Positions 27,280 to 36,102 of a DNA stretch of 64,000 bases are shown piece by piece. Numbering within the stretch: position 1 is the stretch's first letter; the number at the start of each line of letters is the position of its first letter. A program made the translations under genes and the position numbers. The notes under the pieces are model-generated. The model was not told where the DNA came from. It did not search any database and saw only the letters and a program-made list of their open reading frames with translations. The stretch is from positions 1 to 64,000 of the forward strand of contig CACFUX010000001.1 of NCBI GenBank assembly GCA_902569615.1. Direction: 5' to 3'. This stretch comes from an uncultured Pelagibacteraceae bacterium (GTDB taxonomy: Bacteria; Pseudomonadota; Alphaproteobacteria; Pelagibacterales; Pelagibacteraceae).

Positions 27280-27749
27280 TAATATTTAATTTTATCTTCT
27301 TTTTTTTCCCAAATTTTAAATGCCTCTAAAGCTTCATCTCTATGCATTTGATACATCTTTATTTTTCTATTTTCTAAATCTTTATTAATTTCAGAATAAA
27401 TAAATGAATCATCAAAATCTATGGCCTTTGCGTCTATTCTGGTGTTTGCATAAAAAACATTTTCAATTCGAGACCAATATATTGCAGATAAGCACATTGG
27501 ACATGGTTCACAGCTTGAATACAAATCACATCCTGAAAGATTAAAAGTATTCAGTTTTTGGCATGCGTCTCTAATTGCAACAATTTCTCCATGCGCAGTT
27601 GGATCGTTGTTCATAGTTACTTTATTAGAGCCTTCCGCAACAATCTTATTATTTTTTACAATAACGCTTCCAAACGGTCCTCCCTTAGTTTTCGCACTTT
27701 CAATTGAAAGCTCAATAGCTCTTATCATGAATGGATTTTTTTTAATCAT
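27279..27749 (-). CDS. guaD: Guanine deaminase (cytidine-deaminase fold)
   Basis: A 156-residue zinc enzyme that deaminates guanine to xanthine. Zinc ligands and catalytic Glu are seen in NDPTAHGEIVAIRDAC (His 53, Glu 55) and SCEPCPMCLSAIYWSRI (Cys 83, Cys 86). The length, GGPFGSVIVK, DFDDSFIYSEI and a C-terminal Tyr match the B. subtilis GuaD type more closely than the tRNA adenosine deaminase TadA. Placement directly after xdhB (1-bp gap) and before puuD strongly supports guanine as substrate. Confidence 0.88.
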   Translation of the reverse strand: MIKKNPFMIRAIELSIESAKTKGGPFGSVIVKNNKIVAEGSNKVTMNNDPTAHGEIVAIRDACQKLNTFNLSGCDLYSSCEPCPMCLSAIYWSRIENVFYANTRIDAKAIDFDDSFIYSEINKDLENRKIKMYQMHRDEALEAFKIWEKKEDKIKY

Positions 27750-27750
27750 T

Positions 27751-30051
27751 CTAATTTTTTTTAATTGCTTTAATACTTAATAATATATTTTCAGCTGTAG
27801 CTGGGGCGTCTAATTTTGGTATTTTTTTATAATTTGATACAGATGATATCGCATCTTTAATCGCAAAAAAAACACTCATTGCAAGCATCAGAGGTGGCTC
27901 TCCAGTTGTTTTGGATTTGTTAACAACATCTTCAACGTTTTTTCCTTCTTTATAAATTTCCACATTAAATTTTTTAGGAATGTCATTTACTGCTGGAATT
28001 TTATAAGTCGAAGGAGAAAAAGTAGTTATTTTTCCATTATCATTCCATTTAACCTCTTCCATAGTTAACCACCCTTGGCCTTGTACGAATCCTCCCTCAA
28101 TCTGACCAAATTCAATTGCTGGATTTATTGCATTGCCTGCATCATGTAATATATCAACTCTTTCTAAAATATTTTCACCTGTTAAAGTATCAATTGTAAC
28201 TTCTGAAACTGCAGCTCCATAACAAAAATAATAAAATGGTCTTCCGGTAAATTTTTTTTTATTAAACTTTATTTTTGGAGTTGAATAAAAACCTGTTGAT
28301 GAAAGTGAAATACGATTTAAGTATGCATCCATTACGATTTTTTTAAATTCAAAAGATCTATTTCCAAATATAATAGACTCATTTTTATATATTGGCTCTT
28401 CTTTACTAAAAATATTATATTTTTCTTTAATAAATTTTTCTAAATTTTTTTTTATCTTAACAGTAGCATTAAGTGCAGCAGCTGCATTTAAGTCAGTAGT
28501 TGAAGAAGCGGCGCTTGCAGAAGTATTTGGTACCTTCGCAGTATTTGTTGATGAGATTTTTATCTTTTCATATGGCAATCCCAATGAGTTTGCTACAACC
28601 TGAGCAATTTTTGTATGGGTACCTTGACCCATCTCTATACCCCCATGATTTAAATAAACACTTCCATCAGTATAAATATGAACTAAAGCACCTGCTTGAT
28701 TTAAATGTATTGTTGTAAAAGATATTCCAAATTTTACAGGTGTTATTGCTATTCCCTTTTTTTTTATTTTATTTTTAAAATTAAATTTTTTAATCTCGTT
28801 TTTTCTTTTTAAATATTTTGAATCCCTTGCCAACTTTTCAAATAACTCATTAATTATATTATCTTCGATTTTCATCCCATAATGGGTAGTATTTTTTTTA
28901 TTTTTTTTATAAAAATTATTTTTTCTTACGTCCAAAGGATCCTTATTTAAAAATCGAGATATATTGTCTATTATATTTTCAATAGCCATCATACCTTGAT
29001 TACCACCAAAACCTCTAAAAGCTGTAGATGTCGATGTATTGGTTTTACAAAGGTAATTGTCTACTTGTAAATCTGATAAAAAATATGCGTTATCAATGTG
29101 TAGTAACGCACGCTCATTTATTGCATAAGATAAATCTGGTGACATACCACATTTAGAAGCTAATTTTACTTTAAGTCCTTGAATAGTTCCTTTGTCATCA
29201 AACCCGACTTCATAATCTGAAAAAAATTCATGACGCTTACCAGTTAAAATAATATCATCATCTCTATCTAATCTAAGTTTAACTGGCTTCTTTGTTTTAT
29301 AAGCTAAAAGAGAGCATATAGCTGCAGTCATAAAATTTGTTTCTTTACCACCAAAACCTCCGCCTATTCTTCTAACAAGAACTGTAATGGAATTACTTTT
29401 TTGATTAAGCATTTTTGCAATTAGCTGTTGGGTTTCAGATGGATGTTGAGTAGAGCTATAAACTGTCATTTCATTATCCTCTTTAGGGATTACAAATGCA
29501 ACCTGGCCTTCTAAATAAAAATGCTCTTGGCTACCAGTAGTAAAGTTTCCTTTTAAAATATGTTTTGATCTCAAAATTTTTTTTTGAGCATTTCCTTTAT
29601 TAATTTTTCTTACATCAAAAAGTAAATTTTTTTTATTTAAAGAATCTTTAAGAGTTACAATTGGTTTATATTCTGAATAATTTATTTTAGCTTTTAGGAC
29701 CGCTTTTCTTGCTAGTTCAATACTAGTTGCTGCAACCGCAAATATTGGTTGTCCATAAAACTCAACTTTATTTTTTACAAAAATTGGGTCACCATCAAAG
29801 ACTGGCCCGACATCGTTTCGACCTGGTATATCTAAATAGTTAATAACTGTAACTACGCCCTCACTATTAATTACTTCACTTAAATCAATTTTTTTTATTT
29901 TTGCGAAAGCCTTTTTGCTCCAACCTATTGCTCCATAAAGAGTATCATATGGCTCCTTTATATCATCAGTGTATTCTGCTGCGCCACTGACATGCTTATA
30001 CGCACTGTCATGGGGTCTTATTTCGCTTATATAATTATCACTATTTTTCAT
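27751..30051 (-). CDS. xdhB: Xanthine dehydrogenase, molybdopterin-binding subunit
   Basis: A 766-residue large subunit, matching Rhodobacter XdhB (777). It hydroxylates hypoxanthine and xanthine at the Mo cofactor. Motifs: SGAAEYTDDI near residue 22, GQEHFYLEGQVAF near 178, RRIGGGFGGKE near 228, the substrate-binding Arg in TAFRGFGGNQGM near 344, GGIEMGQGTHTKIAQVVA near 478, and the catalytic Glu in TTGEPPLMLAMSVF near 725. All catalytic positions I can place are retained. It overlaps xdhA by 4 bp (ATGA). The insertase XdhC is not in the window. Confidence 0.96.
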   Translation of the reverse strand: MKNSDNYISEIRPHDSAYKHVSGAAEYTDDIKEPYDTLYGAIGWSKKAFAKIKKIDLSEVINSEGVVTVINYLDIPGRNDVGPVFDGDPIFVKNKVEFYGQPIFAVAATSIELARKAVLKAKINYSEYKPIVTLKDSLNKKNLLFDVRKINKGNAQKKILRSKHILKGNFTTGSQEHFYLEGQVAFVIPKEDNEMTVYSSTQHPSETQQLIAKMLNQKSNSITVLVRRIGGGFGGKETNFMTAAICSLLAYKTKKPVKLRLDRDDDIILTGKRHEFFSDYEVGFDDKGTIQGLKVKLASKCGMSPDLSYAINERALLHIDNAYFLSDLQVDNYLCKTNTSTSTAFRGFGGNQGMMAIENIIDNISRFLNKDPLDVRKNNFYKKNKKNTTHYGMKIEDNIINELFEKLARDSKYLKRKNEIKKFNFKNKIKKKGIAITPVKFGISFTTIHLNQAGALVHIYTDGSVYLNHGGIEMGQGTHTKIAQVVANSLGLPYEKIKISSTNTAKVPNTSASAASSTTDLNAAAALNATVKIKKNLEKFIKEKYNIFSKEEPIYKNESIIFGNRSFEFKKIVMDAYLNRISLSSTGFYSTPKIKFNKKKFTGRPFYYFCYGAAVSEVTIDTLTGENILERVDILHDAGNAINPAIEFGQIEGGFVQGQGWLTMEEVKWNDNGKITTFSPSTYKIPAVNDIPKKFNVEIYKEGKNVEDVVNKSKTTGEPPLMLAMSVFFAIKDAISSVSNYKKIPKLDAPATAENILLSIKAIKKN

Positions 30052-31484
30052 TGATAAACTCTGAATAACTTTTTTGTTTTGGTTTCTATAAAAAATTTTA
30101 CTAATAAATTTTCAGCTACTTCTAATCTATAATTTTTTGATGCCCTCATATCAGAAATAGGTTTGAAATCCTTTTTTAATAAATTTTTTGCTTCTTGAAA
30201 TATATCCTCTGAAAATTTTGAATTTTTTAAAAAATTCTCACAATTCTTTGCTCTTTTTGGTATTTCTGCCATACCTCCGTAAGCAATAGCTACATCTTCA
30301 ATTCTTTGATCTTTAATTCTAAAGTTGAAAGAAGCACAAACAGATGAGATATCATCATCAAATCTTTTCGATATTTTATAAGCCTTGAAATTATGGTTTT
30401 TATAAATAGGAATAATAATAGATTTTATAAACTCACCTTTTTTTAATTTTGTTTTTCTATATTTGATGAAAAAATTGTTAAGAAAAATTTGCTTATTACT
30501 ATTTTTGGTTTGAATTATTATTTTTGCATTTAAAGATAAAAGTAAAGGCAAAGTATCTCCTATTGGTGAGGCTGTGGCTATATTTCCTCCTATTGTCCCA
30601 ACATTTCTTATTTGAACAGAGCCATACCTTCTTAATATACGATTAAAGTCTGGATAATATTTTAAAATAAATTTTTCAACATCTATAAGAGGAGTGGCGG
30701 AACCAAAAATAATTTCGTTATTTTTTATTTTAATAAAATTAAGCTCTTTTATATTATTTAAATTAATAATTTTTTTTATCTCTTGTCTTTCCTTAGTAAC
30801 TTTTAATGATAAATCGGTACCACCACTTAAAAAATCGGAATCTGGATTTTTTTTAATTACTGTTTTTAATTCATCTATTGTTTTTGGTGCAAAATATTTT
30901 TTATTTTTATTCTTAATAGTTATACTTTTAGAGTGAATTTTTTTTAAGAGATTTATAGTTTTTTGACTATTTTTATAAAATTCATCAGAGTATTTTTTTT
31001 TTATATTTTTCGCTGCATCGATTATGGGTCTATATCCAGTGCATCTACATAAATTTCCAGATATTGCATCTTTAATATCATCATCGTTATTATTTTTTTT
31101 GTTTTTTGACATCGCAAAAATAGACATGACAAAACCTGGGGTACAAAATCCACATTGAGATGCATGATATTTGGCCATTGCTTCTTGGACAGGATGATAA
31201 GAACCATTTTTTGAAACTAAGTTCTCAACAACTATTAGTTGTTTTCCATGTAAAGCAGGAATGAAAGATATGCAAGAATTTATTGCTTTATATTTAATTT
31301 TTTTATTTTCTAATTCTCCTAGAACTATCGTACAAGCTCCACATCCACCTTCGGCACAACCCTCTTTTGTTCCAGTTTTTTTTAATTCATCTCTAATAAA
31401 ATTAAGAATAGTTTGGTTCGGATCAGGATTTTCTAATTCTATTAATTTATTTTCATAAATAAACTGAACTTTATTAGTGCTCAC
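30048..31484 (-). CDS. xdhA: Xanthine dehydrogenase, FeS/FAD small subunit
   Basis: A 478-residue subunit that carries electrons from the Mo centre through two 2Fe-2S clusters to FAD and NAD. Cluster II ligands are in GCAEGGCGACTIVLG (about 44-58), cluster I ligands in CGFCTPGFVMS (about 111) and NLCRCTGYRPI (about 143). The FAD domain has FLSGGTDLSLKVTK near 223 and GGNIATASPIGDTLPLLL near 303. Its stop overlaps xdhB and its start abuts the uraH stop, so uraH-xdhA-xdhB-guaD-puuD-gpt forms one compact operon. Confidence 0.96.
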   Translation of the reverse strand: MSTNKVQFIYENKLIELENPDPNQTILNFIRDELKKTGTKEGCAEGGCGACTIVLGELENKKIKYKAINSCISFIPALHGKQLIVVENLVSKNGSYHPVQEAMAKYHASQCGFCTPGFVMSIFAMSKNKKNNNDDDIKDAISGNLCRCTGYRPIIDAAKNIKKKYSDEFYKNSQKTINLLKKIHSKSITIKNKNKKYFAPKTIDELKTVIKKNPDSDFLSGGTDLSLKVTKERQEIKKIINLNNIKELNFIKIKNNEIIFGSATPLIDVEKFILKYYPDFNRILRRYGSVQIRNVGTIGGNIATASPIGDTLPLLLSLNAKIIIQTKNSNKQIFLNNFFIKYRKTKLKKGEFIKSIIIPIYKNHNFKAYKISKRFDDDISSVCASFNFRIKDQRIEDVAIAYGGMAEIPKRAKNCENFLKNSKFSEDIFQEAKNLLKKDFKPISDMRASKNYRLEVAENLLVKFFIETKTKKLFRVYQ

Positions 31485-31835
31485 CTAAGAACCTCTATAT
31501 GTAGAATAACTCCATGGAGAAACGAGTAAAGGAACGTGATAATGTTCTTTTGAATTCGAAATTCCAAACCTAATAATAACATCATCTAAAAAAGGTAACT
31601 CATCTGATTTTGATACATTTTTAAAATAATCACCTATAAAAAAAATTAACTCATATTTTCCATTCAAAAAATCTTTGCCTTCAAGCAAAGGTTTATCAGT
31701 TCTTCCATCTTGGTTTAATATTAAAGTATTTTTTTTTTCTTTTTTATTATAGTTTAGATAATATAATTCTATCTTTATTCCAGCGCCTGGTTTACCCGAA
31801 TATATGTCTAAAACATGAGTAGTTAATTTTGTCAT
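31485..31835 (-). CDS. uraH: 5-hydroxyisourate hydrolase
   Basis: A 116-residue transthyretin-like enzyme that hydrolyses 5-hydroxyisourate, the product of urate oxidation, to OHCU. It has the N-terminal signature THVLDIYSGKPGAGIKIELY, a central DGRTDKPLL, and the diagnostic C-terminal YRGS. Key His (THVLD), Arg (DGRTD) and the tetrapeptide are intact. It is the promoter-proximal gene of the minus-strand purine operon and faces uraD, the next pathway step, across 64 bp. Confidence 0.96.
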   Translation of the reverse strand: MTKLTTHVLDIYSGKPGAGIKIELYYLNYNKKEKKNTLILNQDGRTDKPLLEGKDFLNGKYELIFFIGDYFKNVSKSDELPFLDDVIIRFGISNSKEHYHVPLLVSPWSYSTYRGS

Positions 31836-31899
31836 ATGATAAAATATTTATATACAATATTGAGTAATTAATAAATAACAACTAAAATAAATTTTCAAA

Positions 31900-32394
31900 A
31901 TGATTGATATTAAAAAAATTAATAATCTTGATAAATCTGAATTTTTAACAATTTTTGGAAATATATTTGAGAAATCAAAATGGATAAGTGAGAAAGTTTT
32001 TGATCTAAAACCTTATGATAGTTTAGAATCATTTACTTCAAAGATATTAGAAGTTTATGATAACAGTAATAAAGAAACAATTTTAAAAATTCTTAACTTG
32101 CATCCAGAACTTGCAATAGAAAAAAAATTAACTTCAAATTCAGAATCTGAACAAACTAAAGCTAACTTAAAAGAATGTACTCCAAAAGAATTTAATGAAT
32201 TTAAAAAATTAAACATTGATTATAAAAAAAAATTCAATTTCCCTTTTATAATTGCAGTAAAAGGCAAAAAAAAAACTGAAATTTTAAATATTTTTAAAGA
32301 AAGAATTAACAACAATTTGGAAAAAGAATTTCTAGAAGCTAAAAATCAAGTAAAAAAAATTGCTATGTTTAGATTAGAAGAAATTATAAAATAG
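31900..32394 (+). CDS. uraD: OHCU decarboxylase
   Basis: A 164-residue enzyme that decarboxylates 2-oxo-4-hydroxy-4-carboxy-5-ureidoimidazoline to (S)-allantoin. Family landmarks are IFGNIFEKSKWIS near residue 18, LNLHPELA near 64 with the catalytic His, and FKKLNIDYKKKFNFPFII near 103, the strongest signature. It is divergent from uraH and 4 bp upstream of a GT17 gene. No allantoinase is present in the window, so the fate of allantoin is not visible. Confidence 0.93.
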   Translation: MIDIKKINNLDKSEFLTIFGNIFEKSKWISEKVFDLKPYDSLESFTSKILEVYDNSNKETILKILNLHPELAIEKKLTSNSESEQTKANLKECTPKEFNEFKKLNIDYKKKFNFPFIIAVKGKKKTEILNIFKERINNNLEKEFLEAKNQVKKIAMFRLEEIIK

Positions 32395-32398
32395 AACT

Positions 32399-33289
32399 AT
32401 GAAAATTTTTGATTGTTTCATGTATTTTGATGAAGAAGTAGTTTTAGACTTAAGACTAAATTTTTTAGACCAATATGTAGATTATTTTGTAATAGTTGAA
32501 AGTATTTACACCCATAAAGGTGAAAAAAGAGAATTAAAATTTAATCCCAAAAAATTTGAAAAATTTAAAAGTAAAATAATTTATAAAGTTTATGATGAAA
32601 ATCACCAAGATATTGAAGAAATACTTGATAAAGATAGTGAAAAAATCAAATCGTATAAATATATAATGAATGCTTTAAGAAGAGAGAATGGACAAAGAAA
32701 TCATATACAAGTTGGGCTAGATAATGCAGATGTCGATGACATAATTCTTATTTCTGATGTGGATGAAATACCAAATCTTAATTTGATAGATTTTACAAAA
32801 ATTAACGAAAAAATATTTATGTTTAGGCAAGATATGTTTTATTACAAATTTGATTTAAAGTTACCCAATATGGTTTGGACTGGAACAAAAGGTTGTAGAA
32901 AAAAAAATTTACTTTCACCACAATGGTTAAGAAACGTCAAAGATAGAAAATACTCAAAATTTAGATTTGATATTTTATTTTCAGATAAAAAATACAATAG
33001 TATAAAATTTATTGATGAAGGTGGATGGCATTTCACAAATTTAAAAACTGCAAGTGAAATTGAACATAAACTAAAATCTTATCTTCATCATTGGGAATTT
33101 GACGAAAATCCTTTAACTACAGATCAAATAGAGAAAATTATTAAAAATAAACAAGCAATTTATGATTTATCTTTAGATAAAAGATTAAATAAAATCGGAA
33201 GTGGAAATAAATTAATAAAATATGAATTTGAAAAACTGCCTGAATATTTGAGGAAAAATAAGAATAAATATGAACAATGGCTAGATTAA
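32399..33289 (+). CDS. Glycosyltransferase family 17
   Basis: A 296-residue enzyme resembling GT17 (beta-1,4-N-acetylglucosaminyltransferase III-like) proteins. It opens with MKIFDCFMYFDEEVVLDLRL and has FVIVESIYTHKGEKRELKF near residue 30, the acidic ISDVDEIPNL near 118 (a DxD-like donor metal site), and a late DEGGWHFTNL typical of the family. Cytoplasmic, probably envelope or polysaccharide decoration. It follows uraD by 4 bp and may be co-transcribed, although no functional link to purines is apparent. Confidence 0.85.
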   Translation: MKIFDCFMYFDEEVVLDLRLNFLDQYVDYFVIVESIYTHKGEKRELKFNPKKFEKFKSKIIYKVYDENHQDIEEILDKDSEKIKSYKYIMNALRRENGQRNHIQVGLDNADVDDIILISDVDEIPNLNLIDFTKINEKIFMFRQDMFYYKFDLKLPNMVWTGTKGCRKKNLLSPQWLRNVKDRKYSKFRFDILFSDKKYNSIKFIDEGGWHFTNLKTASEIEHKLKSYLHHWEFDENPLTTDQIEKIIKNKQAIYDLSLDKRLNKIGSGNKLIKYEFEKLPEYLRKNKNKYEQWLD

Positions 33290-33300
33290 ATAAAATCTAA

Positions 33301-33927
33301 TTAATATTGAATAGGTTCATCATCGATACTCCTCCATAAATACCAAGTTGCTACTGAACAATACGGAGAAAACTTTTTTCCTAAATATTTTATAAATTTT
33401 TTTGGTGGTAAATATTTTTTTTTATAATTATTTGATATAGCTCTTAGTAGCCCTATGTCTTGAATAGGCCATATATTTTCTCTGTTAAAGGTGAAAAGCA
33501 ATATCATTTCAGCTGACCATCTTCCAATTTGTCTAAGAGTTGAAAGATAAATAATTGCTTCTTCGTCATTCATTTTATTAATAAGTTTGGGATTAAATGA
33601 TTTATTTGAAAATTTAATTGAAAGTTCTTTTATACCCTTGACTTTTTGTCTACTTAAACCGCATCTTTTAAGTTTTTGGTTAGTAATTTTTTTTACAGTG
33701 TTTGGATTAATTTTTCCCTTGCATGTTTTTTTAAATTTTTTAAATACTGAATTTGCTGCAGCAACGCTTATTTGTTGACCAATTATGCTTTTACAAAGTG
33801 AAAAAAAAATATCTTTTCTACTTGTTAAAGTTTTTTCATTATATTTTTTTATTAAAATCTTCATTACTTTATCTTTTTTTGATAAATAGTTTTTTGCTCT
33901 ATTCCAATATTTTGGGGAATTACTCAT
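33301..33927 (-). CDS. DNA-3-methyladenine glycosylase II-like (HhH-GPD)
   Basis: A 208-residue helix-hairpin-helix base-excision glycosylase related to AlkA. It shows SLCKSIIGQQISVAAANSVF near 43-62, the HhH segment LRQIGRWSAEMILLFTF near 131-147 and the catalytic Asp in WPIQDIGLLRAI near 155. There is no FeS cluster, unlike Nth/MutY. It removes alkylated purines from DNA. It overlaps the DMT transporter gene by 8 bp and is probably co-transcribed with it. Confidence 0.85.
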   Translation of the reverse strand: MSNSPKYWNRAKNYLSKKDKVMKILIKKYNEKTLTSRKDIFFSLCKSIIGQQISVAAANSVFKKFKKTCKGKINPNTVKKITNQKLKRCGLSRQKVKGIKELSIKFSNKSFNPKLINKMNDEEAIIYLSTLRQIGRWSAEMILLFTFNRENIWPIQDIGLLRAISNNYKKKYLPPKKFIKYLGKKFSPYCSVATWYLWRSIDDEPIQY

Positions 33928-34801
33928 TTCTTGAAATTGAAAATTCTTTTTTTAGGGAAATTTCTCTTCTAAAAATAACTATAGAGGATATTATAACCAA
34001 TAAAGCTCCGAACAATGTTTTAATAGTTGGTATTTCATCCCATATAAAATAACCAAAAATAATCGCAAAAACTAAGGCTAGATATTTTAATGGAGTTACT
34101 AGAGAAACCTCCGAAAATTTATATGATTGACTTAACCATAAATTTGCGACACCACCAAATACTCCTATTAGAGATAATAAAATAAAATCTCTAAAATCTG
34201 GCATTATCCAACCATATGGTATTGTAAAAAAACTTGCTAAAGTTATCATAGCTGAAAAATTTAAAGAGATTAACCATACAGGTTCAGTGGTTGATAATTG
34301 TCTTATAGCAATAGCTACATAAGATAACCCCAAACAAAAAATTATTGGAAAAATAAAGTATAAATTAAAATTTGTTAATCCAGGTTCTGTAATAATTATA
34401 ATACCAATAAATCCTACAAGCACAGCAAGCCATCTATATAATCCAACTTTCTCACTAAGTAAAAAAATTGAAAATATTGTAGTGAAAATTGGTGCAGCAA
34501 ACGAAATACTTACTACTGTTGCTAAAGGTAAATTTCTTAAAGCTATAAATATTGCAATTAAAGCTATTAAACCAGATGAACATCTTAAAAGATGCAAACC
34601 AGGCCTTTTAGTATAGTAGAAGTTTTTAATTCTATCTTTAGGAATTAAAAAAAAATAAATTACCATACCAAAAAAACCTCTAAAAAATAATACCTGGCCT
34701 AAAGGGTATGAATCTGACCATTTTACAATTAAATCCATTAGTGAAAATGCACAAACAGAGATAAACATGTACAAAAAGCCTAATTGATTTTTGGAAAGCA
34801 T
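33920..34801 (-). CDS. EamA/DMT superfamily transporter
   Basis: The track starts at 34894, inside the divergent msrA gene; ATG at 34801 gives MLSKNQLGFLYMFISVCAFS, leading straight into the first helix, so I prefer it (293 residues). Ten hydrophobic helices in two EamA repeats are visible, with VVSISFAAPIFTTIFSIFLLSEK ending repeat one and SLVTPLKYLALVFAIIFGY in repeat two. These transporters usually export amino acids or other small metabolites; the substrate cannot be told. Confidence 0.85.
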   Translation of the reverse strand: MLSKNQLGFLYMFISVCAFSLMDLIVKWSDSYPLGQVLFFRGFFGMVIYFFLIPKDRIKNFYYTKRPGLHLLRCSSGLIALIAIFIALRNLPLATVVSISFAAPIFTTIFSIFLLSEKVGLYRWLAVLVGFIGIIIITEPGLTNFNLYFIFPIIFCLGLSYVAIAIRQLSTTEPVWLISLNFSAMITLASFFTIPYGWIMPDFRDFILLSLIGVFGGVANLWLSQSYKFSEVSLVTPLKYLALVFAIIFGYFIWDEIPTIKTLFGALLVIISSIVIFRREISLKKEFSISRNE

Positions 34802-34835
34802 AAGAATAACTTTAGTTAAATTAAAACAATAATCA

Positions 34836-35276
34836 ATGGAAATAGCAGTATTAGCACTAGGATGTTTTTGGGGACCAGAAATCAAGTTTAGCAAACTTGA
34901 AGGAATTTTAAAAACTGAGGTTGGTTATTGTGGAGGAAATACCGAAACAACTACATATGAACAAGTTTGTTCGGGAAATACCAACCATGCTGAAGTTGTT
35001 AAATTAGAATTTGAACCTTCAAAAATTTCTTATGAAGAAATATTAAATTATTTTTTTAATATTCACGATCCAACGACTTTAAATTCTCAAGGACCTGACA
35101 TAGGCACTCAATATAGAAGTGAGATATTTTATGTAAATGAAGATCAGAAAAAAATTGCTGAAAAAACTATTGAAGAAAATAATAAAAAGTTATCTGGAAG
35201 GGTAGTTACAAAATTATCATATTTAAAAAACTATTGTAAAGCTGAAGAATATCATCAAAAATACTTAGAAAAATAA
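34836..35276 (+). CDS. msrA: Peptide-methionine (S)-S-oxide reductase
   Basis: A 146-residue repair enzyme that reduces methionine-S-sulfoxide in proteins. The catalytic Cys is in ALGCFWGPE (Cys 10); EVGYCGGNTE near 29, NHAEVVKLEF near 49 and EEYHQKYLEK at the C-terminus complete the signature. It is a short MsrA (E. coli 212) that lacks the extra N- and C-terminal regions, which is common. It begins the plus-strand run msrA-sseA-RND. Confidence 0.96.
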   Translation: MEIAVLALGCFWGPEIKFSKLEGILKTEVGYCGGNTETTTYEQVCSGNTNHAEVVKLEFEPSKISYEEILNYFFNIHDPTTLNSQGPDIGTQYRSEIFYVNEDQKKIAEKTIEENNKKLSGRVVTKLSYLKNYCKAEEYHQKYLEK

Positions 35277-35283
35277 TTTAATT

Positions 35284-36099
35284 ATGTCGCTTGTAAGTAC
35301 TGATTGGGTTGAAAAAAATAATAGTAGTTTGAAAATAATTGATTGTTCCTGGCACATGCCAAATGTTAATAGGGACCCTTATAAAGAATATTTGGATTCA
35401 CATATAGAAAACTCATTATTTTTTGACTTAGATAAAAATTCAGATTTAAATACTGACTTGCCTCATATGCTTGTTAAGAGTTACGAGTGGGAAAAAATTG
35501 TATCAAAAATGGGTATCACAAATAAAGATAGAATAGTAATCTATGATAATTCAGATGTCTTAAGTTCGTGTAGATGTTGGTACAATTTTTTATATTTTGG
35601 TCACGATAGAAATTTAGTTCATGTTCTGGATGGTGGTTTAAAAAAATGGAATTTAGAGAAAAAGCAAACAACTAAAAAAATTTTAGAAATAAAAAATACT
35701 AAATATATTTCATCAGAAATTAAAAATTTAGTAATTAATAAATCTCAAATAAATATAAATATTAAAGAAAAAAAATTCAGAGTTATTGATGCAAGAAGCC
35801 GGGATAGATTTGAAGGAAAAGTAGAAGAGCCTAGAAAAGGTTTAAGGAGTGGTTCAATACCTAATTCATCATGTATTCCTTTCAGAGAATTATTAAATGA
35901 TGATAATACGTTTAAAAATCAAAAAGAAATAATAAAAATATTTAAAAATACTTTGGGTGAAGAAATGACACCAGATGTTGTTTTTTCTTGCGGATCTGGA
36001 GTAACTGCTTCTGTTTTGGCACTTGCATATTCTCTAATAAACAATAAATATATGCCAACCATTTACGATGGTTCTTGGGCTGAATACGGTAAAAATTAA
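35284..36099 (+). CDS. sseA: Thiosulfate/3-mercaptopyruvate sulfurtransferase
   Basis: A 271-residue tandem-rhodanese protein. The N-terminal inactive domain contains DCSWHMPNVNRDPYKEY; the linker and second domain contain VIDARSRDRFEGKVEEPRKG, and the active-site loop FSCGSGVTASVLALA (Cys about 236). The CGSGVTA loop is typical of 3-mercaptopyruvate sulfurtransferase rather than thiosulfate rhodanese (CRKGVTA). It follows msrA by 7 bp. Confidence 0.92.
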   Translation: MSLVSTDWVEKNNSSLKIIDCSWHMPNVNRDPYKEYLDSHIENSLFFDLDKNSDLNTDLPHMLVKSYEWEKIVSKMGITNKDRIVIYDNSDVLSSCRCWYNFLYFGHDRNLVHVLDGGLKKWNLEKKQTTKKILEIKNTKYISSEIKNLVINKSQININIKEKKFRVIDARSRDRFEGKVEEPRKGLRSGSIPNSSCIPFRELLNDDNTFKNQKEIIKIFKNTLGEEMTPDVVFSCGSGVTASVLALAYSLINNKYMPTIYDGSWAEYGKN

Positions 36100-36102
36100 A
36101 TT

